A DNA stretch of 43,785 nucleotides from an uncultured Lachnospiraceae bacterium. GTDB lineage: Bacteria; Bacillota; Clostridia; Lachnospirales; Lachnospiraceae. The notes under the pieces are model-generated. The model did no database searches and was not told the DNA's origin. It was given only the letters and a program-made list of their open reading frames with translations. Location of the stretch: contig CANQAR010000021.1 in assembly GCA_947588845.1 (NCBI GenBank), positions 1 through 43,785 of the forward strand. Direction: 5' to 3'. This document shows, piece by piece, positions 16,380 through 26,066 of the stretch (positions are counted from its first letter, which is position 1; every line of letters starts with the position of its first letter). A program made the translations under genes and the position numbers.

Positions 16380-17744
16380 TTATACCTGAGTCTGGCAGGA
16401 CTTTGCCGTCTGTTTCCTGAACCGGCGGCTTTCCTCAAGAAGATATTCCTTCGTATTCAGATGAGGCTGTTCCAGTACTTTAAGGAGCAGGTGCTCCAGC
16501 AGGTGTCCCAGTTCCGGTCCGGGCGTCATCCCGTCATTGATCAGATCCGTTCCTTTCAGTTTCAGCTGTTTCATGGAGAGACAGTCCCCCTGCAGCTTGA
16601 TCTCGTTCCAGATACGGCCGACTTCTTCCAGATAATTCAGTTTGCTCTGTATTACATTCGGGTTCTGTGACAGGATATCGGCGCGTTTTACCAGCAGATA
16701 ATCGTCGAACAGATCAGGACCCATGCCAAATGCCGCGAAGCGTATGTCCTTCGCGGAAAGCTGCGGATACAGAGAATGATTTTTTACCAGATTACAGACT
16801 CTGGACAGTGTGTTATTGTCAAACTTGAGCCGTTTCATGATACGGTATGCGATCTCTTCGCTGCGGGCGGCATGTCCGTGGAAATGGTCTCTGCCGTTTT
16901 CATCGGTCACACAGACGTCCGGTTTTCCTATATCATGAAAAAGCATCGTGAGGCGCAGAACTGCGCTGGCCGGAATGTTTTCCATCGCGAGCAGGGTATG
17001 CTCGCCGGTTGTGCAGGAATGGTGCGGATTATTCTGACTCTGTACCATAAGCCGGTCGAATTCAGGCATGATGACGGATGTGATGCCTGTCTCATAAGCG
17101 AGACGGAACCAGGAAGGATGAGGAGATATCAGCAGCCGGATGATTTCCTCGCGGATTCTTTCGGCGCTGATGTGATCGAGAGAGTCGGCCATGCTGCGTA
17201 TCGCTTCCCGGACACTTTCATCGATGGAGAAGCCGAGCTGTCCTGCAAATCTCACAGCCCGCAGCATGCGCAGGGCATCTTCGCGGAACCGTTCCCCGGC
17301 GTTTCCGACGCATCGTATCACTTTGTCCTGCAGATCCTTCATGCCGCCGAAGATGTCCACAATCCCGGTTTCATGCGAATAGGCCATTGCGTTCATTGTA
17401 AAATCCCGTCTTTGCAGATCTTCATGGAGACTGGAAGTAAAAGTCACTTCTTTCGGATGGCGGGAATCCTCATAGGCTCCGTCGATCCTGTATGTGGTAA
17501 CTTCATAGCCTTCTCCATTTATCATAACAGTTACCGTGCCATGTGCGATGCCGGTATCGATCGTCCGCGCAAATAACCCCTTTATTTCCTGCGGCGATGC
17601 GGACGTTGTGATATCCCAGTCCCCCGGTGTCCTGCCCAGAACAGAATCGCGGACGCATCCGCCGACCACAAATGCCTCATATCCGGCTCCGTGAAGGACA
17701 TTGAGGATCTTTTCCGCCCGGGCAGGGATTTCTATATAGTTCAT
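16380..17744 (-). CDS. cca: CCA tRNA nucleotidyltransferase
   Basis: A 454-residue class II nucleotidyltransferase that adds or repairs the 3' CCA of tRNAs. The start at 17744 has AAAGGAGGA 6 bases upstream; the reading frame continues further but without a ribosome site. N-terminal head domain has V-V-G-G-C-V-R-D at 26-33 and the metal-binding D-W-D at 42-44. The F-T-M-N-A-M-A and R-F-x-E-D-A-L-R-M-L-R-A-V-R motifs follow, and an HD domain (L-F-H-D-I-G-K-P) lies near residue 270. The HD domain suggests the full CCA-adding type with added phosphohydrolase activity. It is transcribed toward the terminator at 16316. Confidence 0.94.
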   Translation of the reverse strand: MNYIEIPARAEKILNVLHGAGYEAFVVGGCVRDSVLGRTPGDWDITTSASPQEIKGLFARTIDTGIAHGTVTVMINGEGYEVTTYRIDGAYEDSRHPKEVTFTSSLHEDLQRRDFTMNAMAYSHETGIVDIFGGMKDLQDKVIRCVGNAGERFREDALRMLRAVRFAGQLGFSIDESVREAIRSMADSLDHISAERIREEIIRLLISPHPSWFRLAYETGITSVIMPEFDRLMVQSQNNPHHSCTTGEHTLLAMENIPASAVLRLTMLFHDIGKPDVCVTDENGRDHFHGHAARSEEIAYRIMKRLKFDNNTLSRVCNLVKNHSLYPQLSAKDIRFAAFGMGPDLFDDYLLVKRADILSQNPNVIQSKLNYLEEVGRIWNEIKLQGDCLSMKQLKLKGTDLINDGMTPGPELGHLLEHLLLKVLEQPHLNTKEYLLEESRRFRKQTAKSCQTQV

Positions 17745-17871
17745 GCTGTTCCTCCTTTCGTGCTGCCACAGTACTGTTATCATAGCATAGCTTTCAGCGG
17801 ATGAAAAGAAGAAGTAAAACGAAAGAAAGCAAAAAGAAAAAATGAAAAAAATATGTTCTGCCGGAAACGTA

Positions 17872-17901
17872 TTTACAAGGAACGCCGAAAAATGGTATAA
17901 T
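17872..17901 (+). promoter_or_regulatory. Promoter of the lipoprotein isomerase gene
   Basis: TTTACA at 17872-17877, 18 bases, TATAAT at 17896-17901, with an upstream TGG that makes an extended -10 (TGnTATAAT). It is 79 bases before the start codon. Confidence 0.75.
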
Positions 17902-17980
17902 GCAGGCTGATTTCAACTTTTAACCGGCTTGTATGCGCAGATACCGCATGGAGCCAGCACGAAGAAAGGAATAGCCGATT

Positions 17981-19207
17981 ATGAAAAAGAACATTGTTAT
18001 ATTTTTACTTGCGGGTACTTTAGGACTCTCGCTTGCAGGCTGCAGCAGTTCTTCAGAGAAGACGCAGAAGCAGGAAGAAGCGAATGTGGCAGCAGAGGAC
18101 CAGGCTGCAGGTTTTGAAGATACGGGAGATGGCGGAGCAGAGATTGAGACTGCTGACTGGGAAGAGGATTCTTATGAGACGGAGCCTCCGCTTGATCCGA
18201 TTGATCCGGCCGGGTATTTGATCAAAGATGCGGCGGATTATGTTACTCTCGGAGATTATACGGGAATTTCTCTGGAAAAAACAGTCTATGAAGTCACGGA
18301 TGACATGGTGCAGGAACGGATTGAGGAAGATCTTGGGATGTACGCGAAGGAGGTAAAGGAAGATCGTCCCGCCCAGGAGGATGATACCGTCTATGGAGAT
18401 CTTTCCTACGAAATTCAGGGAAAAGAAGAACCGTATGAAGAAGAGAATTTCTTCCTTACGATTGGCTATGAAGAATATGGAGCGGAATTCGACGAGAAGA
18501 TAATCGGCGCTTCCAGAGGGGACACGCTTGAGTTTTCGATCAGCTATCCGGAGGACAGTGAGATAATAGACTGGGCCGGGAACACGGTTGACTTCGTGTT
18601 TAAAGTGATAGGCGTTTACAGTATGGACGTGCCTGAATATACGGAGGAATTTGTTCAGGATACTCTTGGATATGCGTCCATGGAGGAATATGAAGCGTAT
18701 GTTCGGGAAACGCTTGCCGGGGAATACGAAGAGCTGAGCTATGAGGATGCGGTTGATACACTCTTTGAGGAGGCTGTCGCACGCACGGAATTTAAAGAAT
18801 ATCCGCAGGAGCTCTACGATGCCTGCAAAAAAGAGGTCCTTGGATTTTACGCCTCTTTTGGCGGAACGGATTCGGAAGAAGAGATCTATAAGATGTTCGG
18901 CATTACGGAAGAGGACATCAATGAGGAAGCCCTTGCGACGGTGAACCGCAGGCTTCTTGTAAGCGCATACTGTCTTGCGAACGAGATTGAAGTTACAGAA
19001 GACGAGTACGTATCTTATCTGGAAGAAAATGCGGCCCTTTACGGAGAGCCAAGCGCGGCTTCGTTTGAGAGCATCTACGGGCGGGATTCTCTTGTATGGA
19101 CGATGTATGAGTCAAGATTTACTGAGAAATTGTATGAACAGGCTAATATCACAGAAATCCCGTATGATCTTTCCATGGATGAGGAAGAAGAGACAGAAGT
19201 TTATTAA
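17981..19207 (+). CDS. Secreted trigger-factor-like peptidyl-prolyl isomerase, lipoprotein
   Basis: A 408-residue lipoprotein: a type II signal peptide with lipobox L-A-G-C at 18-21, then an acidic linker and a trigger-factor-like core. Starting near residue 90 (Y-V-T-L-G-D-Y-T-G), it has the N-terminal strand-helix unit, then a degenerate FKBP domain (about 135-210) in which many of the usual active-site aromatic residues are replaced, and a helical C-terminal chaperone-like half. The ribosome-binding domain of cytosolic trigger factor is absent, so it acts outside on secreted proteins. The next gene encodes a paralogue. The protein is strongly acidic. Confidence 0.82.
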   Translation: MKKNIVIFLLAGTLGLSLAGCSSSSEKTQKQEEANVAAEDQAAGFEDTGDGGAEIETADWEEDSYETEPPLDPIDPAGYLIKDAADYVTLGDYTGISLEKTVYEVTDDMVQERIEEDLGMYAKEVKEDRPAQEDDTVYGDLSYEIQGKEEPYEEENFFLTIGYEEYGAEFDEKIIGASRGDTLEFSISYPEDSEIIDWAGNTVDFVFKVIGVYSMDVPEYTEEFVQDTLGYASMEEYEAYVRETLAGEYEELSYEDAVDTLFEEAVARTEFKEYPQELYDACKKEVLGFYASFGGTDSEEEIYKMFGITEEDINEEALATVNRRLLVSAYCLANEIEVTEDEYVSYLEENAALYGEPSAASFESIYGRDSLVWTMYESRFTEKLYEQANITEIPYDLSMDEEEETEVY

Positions 19208-19399
19208 GAGCAGTGAGAAGCAAGGTGATCCGCGGCGATTGAAGGCCAGGAGGCGGCAGAGATCCGGCTGTGTCAGTTTTCAGAAAAGGGCGTGGATGGC
19301 CTTCGGTGTTTTTTGGGTCTCAGAGTCATGTTTTTCCATGGGAACATGGAACGCATGACCTTTCGGCCCGGGCATCAAAAAATAAAAGAGAGAGGAATT

Positions 19400-20695
19400 G
19401 TGAATATTATGAAGAAAAACTATCTGACAGCAGCGCTGCTGTGTTCTGTATGTATGGCAGGAGTTTCCTTTGCGGGAGCGAAAATGGTATCTGCCGAGGA
19501 GCCGGAGAAAGTAACAGAAGCTGTCACGGAAAGTCCGGAGCAGGACACGGAAGCCCAGAGCGGGCAGGAGGAGGCAGAGGTTCTGGAGGAAAGACCGGAC
19601 TATCAGGCGCTGGATTATGTGACGCTTGGAGAGTACAAGGGACTGAAGGTCGAAATTGATCCCGCAGAATTTGTGATATCAGAAGATGCTGTTGCGGACC
19701 GGATCCGGGAAGAGCTTCAGGCGGCTGATCTGTTTGATAAAATTTCCGAGGGCCAGGTGCAGGAAGGAGATATCGCGAATATTGACTATGAGGGCAAGTT
19801 GGATGGAGAAGCGTTTGAAGGAGGCACGAGCCAGGGATTTGATCTGGAGATAGGTTCTCACACGTTTATCGACGGATTTGAGGAAGGCCTGACAGGCGTG
19901 ACGGTCGGGGAAACGGTCGATCTTCCGCTGACTTTCCCGGAGTATTACGGGAATGATGAACTGGCGGGAAAAGATGTTGTATTTACCGTGACGGTGAACT
20001 CCATCAGGCGTATGCCGGAGCTGACGGATGAGCTGGCGGGTAAAGTCTCATCGAATGAGTTCAAGGATGTAGCCTCCTATCGCGCGCATGTCGAAGAAGA
20101 GCTTCAGGCGGATATGGATTCCACAAAGCGGGACCGGATTTACGGAGAGCTGCTGACGCTGATCTCGAATGTCAGCAAGGTGAATGATTATCCGGCGGAA
20201 CTGGTTGAGTACACGGCTGAGAGCATGAGATCCTATTACAAACAGTATGCGGAGGCATACGGTATGGAGTTCGCGGAATTTCTGGAGAGCTTTATGGGCA
20301 TGACGGAAGACGTGTTTGAAGAACAGGTGGATGCCGCGGTGAAGCAGAATCTCACCCAGGAGCTTCTTCTCAAAGCGATCGCCGAGACGGAGAAGCTTGA
20401 GGTTTCGGATGAAGAATTTGCGGCAGGATGCGAAAAGTACGCGGAGGAATATGGCTTTGAAACCAGTGAGGAATTTCTGGATGCATATGATGAGAAAGTA
20501 GTTCGTCTTGGTCTGCTCCAGGATAAGGTCATGGAATTCGTGCAGAACAATGCGACAATTGAGGAAATCGCGGAGACAGAAAATGAGACAGGAGCGGCCG
20601 GCGAGCCGGTAAGCGAAGCCGGTCAGTCTGCGGATGAGGCAGCTGAATCCCCAGATGAGACAAATGGGGCGGAGAACGAGACAGCCGCTGAATAA
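19400..20695 (+). CDS. Secreted trigger-factor-like peptidyl-prolyl isomerase
   Basis: A 431-residue paralogue of the preceding gene product. A signal peptide precedes the core (M-K-K-N-Y...A-G-A-K-M-V-S-A-E); no lipobox Cys is seen. The FKBP domain (about residues 120-205) is well preserved: G-D-x-x-N-I-D-Y-E-G, a G-x-x-F-E-G-G turn, I-G-S-H-T-F-I-D-G-F-E-E-G-L and L-P-L-T-F-P-E. A helical chaperone-like region and an acidic Glu/Ala-rich tail follow. The start is uncertain: GTG 19400 lies 4 bases after AGAGG, ATG 19409 lies 13 bases after it. The intergenic gap of 192 bases holds no clear signal. Likely a foldase for secreted proteins. Confidence 0.85.
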   Translation: MNIMKKNYLTAALLCSVCMAGVSFAGAKMVSAEEPEKVTEAVTESPEQDTEAQSGQEEAEVLEERPDYQALDYVTLGEYKGLKVEIDPAEFVISEDAVADRIREELQAADLFDKISEGQVQEGDIANIDYEGKLDGEAFEGGTSQGFDLEIGSHTFIDGFEEGLTGVTVGETVDLPLTFPEYYGNDELAGKDVVFTVTVNSIRRMPELTDELAGKVSSNEFKDVASYRAHVEEELQADMDSTKRDRIYGELLTLISNVSKVNDYPAELVEYTAESMRSYYKQYAEAYGMEFAEFLESFMGMTEDVFEEQVDAAVKQNLTQELLLKAIAETEKLEVSDEEFAAGCEKYAEEYGFETSEEFLDAYDEKVVRLGLLQDKVMEFVQNNATIEEIAETENETGAAGEPVSEAGQSADEAAESPDETNGAENETAAE

Positions 20696-20727
20696 CAGGC
20701 AGATCTGAAACGACAGAAAAATTCACA

Positions 20728-20768
20728 GAAAAATGGGGGGCGCGTTGGATGCTTCCCATTTTCTTTTT
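20728..20768 (+). terminator. Terminator of the isomerase pair
   Basis: AAAATGGG (20730-20737) pairs with CCCATTTT (20755-20762), followed by CTTTTTC. It lies 33 bases after the stop codon. Confidence 0.75.
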
Positions 20769-20877
20769 CTGCGCAGGAAGTGAGCTGTAAGACATACTTG
20801 TATGTCTGTCAGCGAACGCCGTGGTCAACCATGGAATGAACAAAGAGAATTCCATGGTCTGCGCCTCAGATCTCGGG

Positions 20878-20960
20878 ATTTCCGCACAAAACGTGCGGAA
20901 ATCACCTCGAACTCAGTGGTATCATGGGGGCAAAATTCCTTTTGACCCCAGCATCATGAA
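20878..20960 (+). repeat. Dispersed hairpin repeat ahead of clpB
   Basis: A perfect 10-base stem (ATTTCCGCAC, 20878-20887 with 20893-20902) is followed by a second hairpin in which GGGGGCAAAA pairs with TTTTGACCCC (20926-20949). A closely similar stretch is at 42557-42600, and part of its continuation is at 67-90. The rest of the 20769-21124 gap holds a GACATACTTGTATGTC palindrome (about 20790) and the clpB promoter. Confidence 0.65.
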
Positions 20961-20980
20961 AATAAATTTAGAAATGGGGG

Positions 20981-21008
20981 TTGCAATTTTAAAAATATGT
21001 GTTATAGT
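20981..21008 (+). promoter_or_regulatory. Promoter of clpB
   Basis: TTGCAA at 20981-20986, 16 bases, TATAGT at 21003-21008. No CIRCE and no CtsR-type heptad repeat (GGTCAAA pairs) is seen here, so the heat-shock control of clpB in this organism is not evident from sequence. Confidence 0.55.
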
Positions 21009-21124
21009 ACATGTATAACAAACGTTGCCAGACAGAGCGAAAATCCACAGAACGGAAGATTTCGGCATGACGTCGAAGACGGACAGCAACGGTCTGATCG
21101 GGCAGCGGGTGAGGAGGAGAGATT

Positions 21125-23710
21125 ATGAATATCAGCAAATTTACACAGAAGTCAATGCAGGCTGTGAATGATCTGGATAAAATTGCATATCAGTTTGGGA
21201 ATCAGGAAGTCGAGCAGGAGCATCTGCTGTATGCGCTGCTGCATCAGGAAGACAGCCTGATTGAGAAGTTGATCGAGAAGATGGAGATACAGAAGGAATA
21301 TTTTGACAACCGCGTGGAGCAGATGCTCAATGCCCGCGTGAAAGTGGCGGGAGCGCAGCCGTATGTCGGCCAGTATCTGAATCAGGCGCTTGTCAATGCG
21401 GAAGATGTGGCGAAGCAGATGGGCGATGAGTACGTTTCGGTGGAGCACCTGTTCCTGTCGCTGCTGAATCACCAGAGTCCGACGATGAAAACCCTGTGGA
21501 AGGAGTTCGGGATTACGAAAGAACGGTTTCTCCAGGCGCTCTCGACAGTGCGCGGGAACCAGCGGGTGACTTCGGACAACCCGGAGGCGACGTACGACAC
21601 ACTGAACAAATACGGGCAGGATCTCGTCGAGCGGGCGCGGAATCAGAAGCTTGACCCGGTCATCGGGCGCGACGCCGAGATCCGGAATGTGATCCGCATC
21701 CTGTCCAGAAAAACGAAGAACAACCCGGTCCTGATCGGTGAACCGGGTGTCGGAAAGACAGCCGCTGTCGAGGGTCTTGCGCAGAGGATTGTGCGCGGGG
21801 ATGTGCCGGAAGGACTGAAAGACAAAAAGATCTTTGCGCTGGATATGGGCGCGCTTGTAGCGGGCGCGAAGTACCGCGGCGAGTTCGAAGAGCGTCTGAA
21901 AGCGGTTCTTGAGGAAGTGCGCAAGAGCGAGGGCGAGATCATCCTGTTTATCGATGAGCTTCACCTGATCGTCGGCGCCGGGAAGACGGAAGGTGCGATG
22001 GACGCCGGAAACATGCTCAAGCCAATGCTGGCGCGCGGCGAGCTCCACTGCATCGGCGCGACGACGCTCGATGAGTACAGAAAATATATTGAGAAGGACG
22101 CGGCGCTCGAGCGAAGGTTTCAGCCGGTGCTCGTGGACGAGCCGACCGTCGAGGATACGATTTCAATTCTGCGTGGTCTGAAGGACCGGTATGAAGTGTT
22201 CCACGGCGTCAAGATCACGGACAGCGCTCTGGTGGCTGCCGCGACTCTGTCCCACCGCTATATCTCGGACCGTTTCCTTCCGGATAAGGCGATCGACCTC
22301 GTCGATGAGGCCTGCGCACTGATCAAGACGGAGCTGGATTCCCTGCCGAGCGAGCTGGACGAATTGCAGCGCCGCATTATGCAGATGGAGATTGAGGAAG
22401 CCGCTCTGAAAAAAGAGACGGACAAGCCGAGCCATGAGCGCCTGGAGGTGCTTCAGAGAGAACTCGCGGAGCTGCGCGATGAATTTAATTCACAGAAGGC
22501 GCAGTGGGATAATGAAAAGAAAGCTGTCGAGAATCTTTCCTCTCTGCGTGAGCAGATTGAGGCCATGAACAAACAGATTGAGCTTGCGCAGCGCAATTAT
22601 GATCTGAACAAGGCAGCGGAGCTTCAGTACGGCGAACTGCCGAAACTGCAGAAACAGCTGGCGATTGAAGAAGAGCGTGTGAACAGTCGGGAAATGTCTC
22701 TCGTGCATGAGAGCGTGACCGAGGAGGAGATCTCCCGGATCATTTCCCGCTGGACCGGTATCCCGGTCGCAAAGCTGACACAGGGCGAGCGCGCGAAGAT
22801 CCTCGCGCTTGACGAAGAACTGCACAAACGGGTCATCGGGCAGGACGACGGTGTCTCCCGTGTGACGGAAGCGATTCTGCGGTCAAAAGCCGGGATCAAG
22901 GATCCGTCCAAGCCGATTGGTTCTTTCCTGTTCCTGGGGCCGACAGGCGTCGGCAAGACGGAGCTGGCGAAGGCGCTGGCGGAAAATCTGTTCGACGATG
23001 AGCAGAACATGGTTCGTATCGATATGAGTGAGTACATGGAGAAACATTCCGTATCGAGGCTGATCGGAGCGCCTCCAGGATACGTCGGCTATGAAGAGGG
23101 CGGTCAGCTCACGGAGGCCGTCCGCAGGAAGCCGTACTCGGTTGTCCTGTTTGACGAGGTCGAGAAAGCGCATCCGGACGTGTTCAACGTGCTGCTCCAG
23201 GTGCTTGACGACGGACGTATCACGGATTCTCAGGGCCGGACGGTCGATTTCAAGAACACGATCCTGATCATGACCTCGAATATTGGTTCCGCGTATCTGC
23301 TGGACGGAATCGAGCCAGACGGCAGCATCCGTGAGGAAAGCCGGAATCTGGTTATGGAGCAGCTGCGCGCAAGCTTCCGGCCGGAATTTCTGAACCGTCT
23401 TGATGAGATCATCATGTTCCGTCCGCTGACGAAGGATAATATCGGCGGTATCGTTGACTTGATGATGAAGGATCTGAACAGACGGCTGGCGTCCCAGGAG
23501 ATCTCTCTGGAGCTTTCCCCGGCGGCGAAAGACTATATCATAGACGGCGGGTACGATCCGGTCTACGGCGCAAGGCCGCTGAAGCGGTTCCTGCAGAAGA
23601 ACGTGGAGACGATCGCGGCAAGGCTGATCCTGTCCGGAGAGGTGTCGATGGAGGATACGATTCTGATCGATCTTGAAGGCGGGGCGCTGACGGCGCGCGT
23701 GAAGAGATAA
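21125..23710 (+). CDS. clpB: ClpB disaggregase chaperone
   Basis: An 861-residue hexameric AAA+ unfoldase that rescues aggregated proteins with DnaK. The double Clp-N domain is at 1-145. The first ATPase has Walker A G-E-P-G-V-G-K-T at 205-212 and Walker B I-L-F-I-D-E-L. The long coiled-coil middle domain (about 405-525) is that of ClpB rather than ClpA or ClpC, and the second ATPase has G-P-T-G-V-G-K-T near 600 and V-V-L-F-D-E-V. A C-terminal D2-small domain follows. No ClpP-binding loop of the I-G-F type is seen, as expected. Start at 21125 follows GAGGAGGAGA. A single-gene unit. Confidence 0.97.
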   Translation: MNISKFTQKSMQAVNDLDKIAYQFGNQEVEQEHLLYALLHQEDSLIEKLIEKMEIQKEYFDNRVEQMLNARVKVAGAQPYVGQYLNQALVNAEDVAKQMGDEYVSVEHLFLSLLNHQSPTMKTLWKEFGITKERFLQALSTVRGNQRVTSDNPEATYDTLNKYGQDLVERARNQKLDPVIGRDAEIRNVIRILSRKTKNNPVLIGEPGVGKTAAVEGLAQRIVRGDVPEGLKDKKIFALDMGALVAGAKYRGEFEERLKAVLEEVRKSEGEIILFIDELHLIVGAGKTEGAMDAGNMLKPMLARGELHCIGATTLDEYRKYIEKDAALERRFQPVLVDEPTVEDTISILRGLKDRYEVFHGVKITDSALVAAATLSHRYISDRFLPDKAIDLVDEACALIKTELDSLPSELDELQRRIMQMEIEEAALKKETDKPSHERLEVLQRELAELRDEFNSQKAQWDNEKKAVENLSSLREQIEAMNKQIELAQRNYDLNKAAELQYGELPKLQKQLAIEEERVNSREMSLVHESVTEEEISRIISRWTGIPVAKLTQGERAKILALDEELHKRVIGQDDGVSRVTEAILRSKAGIKDPSKPIGSFLFLGPTGVGKTELAKALAENLFDDEQNMVRIDMSEYMEKHSVSRLIGAPPGYVGYEEGGQLTEAVRRKPYSVVLFDEVEKAHPDVFNVLLQVLDDGRITDSQGRTVDFKNTILIMTSNIGSAYLLDGIEPDGSIREESRNLVMEQLRASFRPEFLNRLDEIIMFRPLTKDNIGGIVDLMMKDLNRRLASQEISLELSPAAKDYIIDGGYDPVYGARPLKRFLQKNVETIAARLILSGEVSMEDTILIDLEGGALTARVKR

Positions 23711-23834
23711 AAATGAAAGGGTATCACAGATCCGGAACGAGAAGCAGTTCGGCTGTCAGGATATCCGGATCACTATGAATATCTGCGGATATTTCTATCC
23801 GCCGCCGCAGAAGCAGCTCGCGCAGATACTGAAT

Positions 23835-23855
23835 GAGGCCCGATGAACGGGCCTC
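23835..23855. terminator. GC-rich hairpin between clpB and the convergent TIR gene
   Basis: GAGGCCCG, 5-base loop, CGGGCCTC. T-runs are poor on both sides, so termination strength is uncertain. It is the only hairpin between two convergent genes, which supports the call. Confidence 0.5.
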
Positions 23856-23914
23856 TAAATTCTGTTCGAAAGACAGCCGGTTTTTCTGATATCCTCCGGA
23901 CAAAAATCAAATTT

Positions 23915-25882
23915 TTATTTTGGGGATGCATCTGTCATAATCTGCACGGGGGCAGTCCTTCTTTCCGTTGTTCCGTCTCCCAGCTGTCCATACCTGTTCC
24001 AGCCCCACGTCCACAGGCTCCCGTCTTCCCTGACTGCCGCAATGAGGTAGCTTCCTACTTTCGCAGATTTTACTCCGTCCATGATCTGTACCGGACTGGT
24101 CCTGGCTTCTGTTGTCCCGTCCCCCAGCTGGCCATGTCCGTTCCAGCCCCACGTCCACAGGCTCCCGTCTGTTTTGACTGCCACATTTCTGTCATTGCTT
24201 CCAAGCAGCAGGGATTCCACTTCGGTCATAACCTGTACCGGACTGCTTTTATCCTCTGTCGTTCCATCTCCCAGCTGTCCATACCTGTTCCAGCCCCACT
24301 CCCAGAGGCTTCCGTCTTCCCTGATTGCCGCGCTGCGGTTGTTATTTCCCAATCTTACGTTTTTCACTTCGGTCATGATCTGTACCGGACTGCTTTTATC
24401 CTCTGTCGTTCCGTCCCCCAGCTGACCGCACCAGTTCCGACCCCACATCCAGAGGCTTCCGTCTTCCCTGATTGCCGCACTGTGATAATTTCCAAGCCTC
24501 ACGGCTTTCACTCCGGTCATGATCTGTACCGGACTGCTTTTGTCTTCTGTCGTCCCGTCTCCCAGCTCTCCATGCTTATTCCAGCCCCACATCCACAGAC
24601 TCCCGTCTGTTTTGATTACCGCACTGCGGGTATTTCCAAGTACCACGGTCTTCACTCCGGTCATGACCTGTACCGGACTGCTTTTATCCTCTGTCGTTCC
24701 GTCCCCCAGCTCTCCATGCTTATTCCAGCCCCACATCCACAGACTTCCATCTTCTTTGACTGCCGCACTGTGATAAGCTCCCAGGTTTACGGCTTTTACC
24801 CCGGTCATGATCTGTACCGGGCTGGTTCTGGCTTCCGTCGTTCCGTCTCCCAGCTCTCCATGCTTGTTCCAGCCCCACATCCACAGACTCCCGTCTGTTT
24901 TGATCACCGCACTGCGGTTATTTTCAAGAGTCGCGGCTTTTACCCCGGTCATGATCTGTACCGGACTGGTCCTGGCTTCCGTCGTTCCGTCTCCCAGCTC
25001 TCCATACTCGTTCCGGCCCCATGTCCAGAGGCTCCCGTCTTTTCCGATTGCCGCACTGTGATAATTTCCCAGATAAACCTGCGCCACCACGAAATCCTGC
25101 CCGTTCTGGACTGCCGGTTTTTCCAAATCCTTTGTCTCTGATTCAGATTCTGATTCCGGCTCCGTCTGACGTGTATCCGAAGTTTCTGAAACGGGCATGG
25201 TTTCCGCTTCTGTTGACGCCACTGTCTGATTTTCCTTATTGATAACAGTATTCTGTGCTGTCAGGTCTGACTGATCCGCAGACGGACCCTTAGAGCCGCT
25301 CCTGCCCAGCAGGAACGCGGCGACGGCCACGATCACTACGACGCATGCCGCAAGGGGGACGACCAGCTTTTTGGAACCTGCCCCGGATGCGCTGCTGCCG
25401 GTTTTGTCCCTTTCCCCTGCCGGCGGGATGGGCGGCGTCTGGCTGCTGACAAAGGAGTCTTTCGCCACCTCTTTCAGGTTCAGGGCCTTCTTGACGGCGT
25501 TCACCAGGTCGAGCTGGTCCATCATCTCCTGCAGGTTGCCCGGCTCGAAGACCTGTATGTTCTCCAGCTGGAACCGGAACCGGCTGATCTGGTAACTGCT
25601 TATCTTGACCGGGATGATCTTTTTCCTCCCCGTAATGGCCGTTCCCAGTTCCTTTGCGACCCATACCGATTTTTCCGCATTTTCCGACAGGACCAGCACG
25701 AACACGCTGCATCCGTCCAGAGCCTTGCTGATCTCCTCGATATAATCCTCACCCGGCGCGATGCCCCCGCTGTTGGCCATCCAGCAGGAGATCCCGTTGG
25801 CCTCCAGGTTGTCTTTTATCAGCCGGGCCCACTGTATGTCCTCGCTGCTGTAGCTTATGAATACCCTCTCATTCATCTCCAT
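23915..25882 (-). CDS. TIR domain - membrane helix - RCC1 repeat protein
   Basis: A 655-residue three-part protein. Residues 4-140 are a TIR domain: V-F-I-S-Y-S-S-E-D near 7-15, C-W near 33, and E78 in W-V-A-K-E-L at the place of the catalytic Glu of NAD-cleaving TIR enzymes. One membrane helix is at 173-193, preceded by K-K, so the TIR part should be inside. After a Ser/Glu/Thr-rich stalk (195-260), eight RCC1-type repeats of about 48 residues (266-655), each with D-G-S-L-W-x-W-G and L-G-D-G-T-T, should form a beta-propeller outside. The repeats are nearly identical in DNA. The start has GAAGG 4 bases upstream. Upstream neighbours on the same strand are a DHH phosphoesterase and a RyR protein. 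I infer a sensor that links an external signal to NAD cleavage; no partner such as ThsA is seen. Confidence 0.9.
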   Translation of the reverse strand: MEMNERVFISYSSEDIQWARLIKDNLEANGISCWMANSGGIAPGEDYIEEISKALDGCSVFVLVLSENAEKSVWVAKELGTAITGRKKIIPVKISSYQISRFRFQLENIQVFEPGNLQEMMDQLDLVNAVKKALNLKEVAKDSFVSSQTPPIPPAGERDKTGSSASGAGSKKLVVPLAACVVVIVAVAAFLLGRSGSKGPSADQSDLTAQNTVINKENQTVASTEAETMPVSETSDTRQTEPESESESETKDLEKPAVQNGQDFVVAQVYLGNYHSAAIGKDGSLWTWGRNEYGELGDGTTEARTSPVQIMTGVKAATLENNRSAVIKTDGSLWMWGWNKHGELGDGTTEARTSPVQIMTGVKAVNLGAYHSAAVKEDGSLWMWGWNKHGELGDGTTEDKSSPVQVMTGVKTVVLGNTRSAVIKTDGSLWMWGWNKHGELGDGTTEDKSSPVQIMTGVKAVRLGNYHSAAIREDGSLWMWGRNWCGQLGDGTTEDKSSPVQIMTEVKNVRLGNNNRSAAIREDGSLWEWGWNRYGQLGDGTTEDKSSPVQVMTEVESLLLGSNDRNVAVKTDGSLWTWGWNGHGQLGDGTTEARTSPVQIMDGVKSAKVGSYLIAAVREDGSLWTWGWNRYGQLGDGTTERRTAPVQIMTDASPK

Positions 25883-25918
25883 TCCACCTTCCCAGGTTTT
25901 TCTCTTCAGTTGTTTGTA

Positions 25919-26062
25919 TCCTGCGTGGAGCAGGATTCAAAACTCGCTTGCGAGTTTTGCGCGCGGGATTCGGGTCTGCGTCAGCAGACATCTTCAGCTC
26001 CGAATCTCTGCGCATTCTCGCGGAGCGTATATCAGATGGGGGAATCCCGCCACTGATACGAA
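25919..26062. repeat. Cluster of palindromes between the TIR and phosphoesterase genes
   Basis: Four hairpin-forming sequences in 144 bases: ATCCTGC-N5-GCAGGAT, AAAACTCGCTTGCGAGTTTT, GTCTGCGTCAGCAGAC nested inside GATTCGG...CCGAATC, and GCGGGA-type arms near the end. None has a strong T-run. The CTGCGTCAGCAG core is shared with the two-hairpin repeat family. It separates two same-strand genes and could be a transcription or processing boundary. Confidence 0.6.
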
Positions 26063-26066
26063 TTTG

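Noticed and set aside
20696-21124. CtsR or CIRCE operator ahead of clpB
   Set aside because: No GGTCAAA direct repeats and no TTAGCACTC palindrome were found in the gap.
23775-23846. A 23-codon frame with ATG after clpB
   Set aside because: No good ribosome site, and its end runs into the GC-rich hairpin; no family recognised.
23940-25085. Regular repeats that could be taken for a CRISPR array
   Set aside because: The period is about 144 bases without unique spacers, and the repeats encode RCC1 units in frame.
23843-25141. A 432-codon frame on the + strand opposite the RCC1 repeats
   Set aside because: It mirrors the repeats of the minus-strand gene, has no ribosome site and gives a Pro/Cys-rich product without a known fold.
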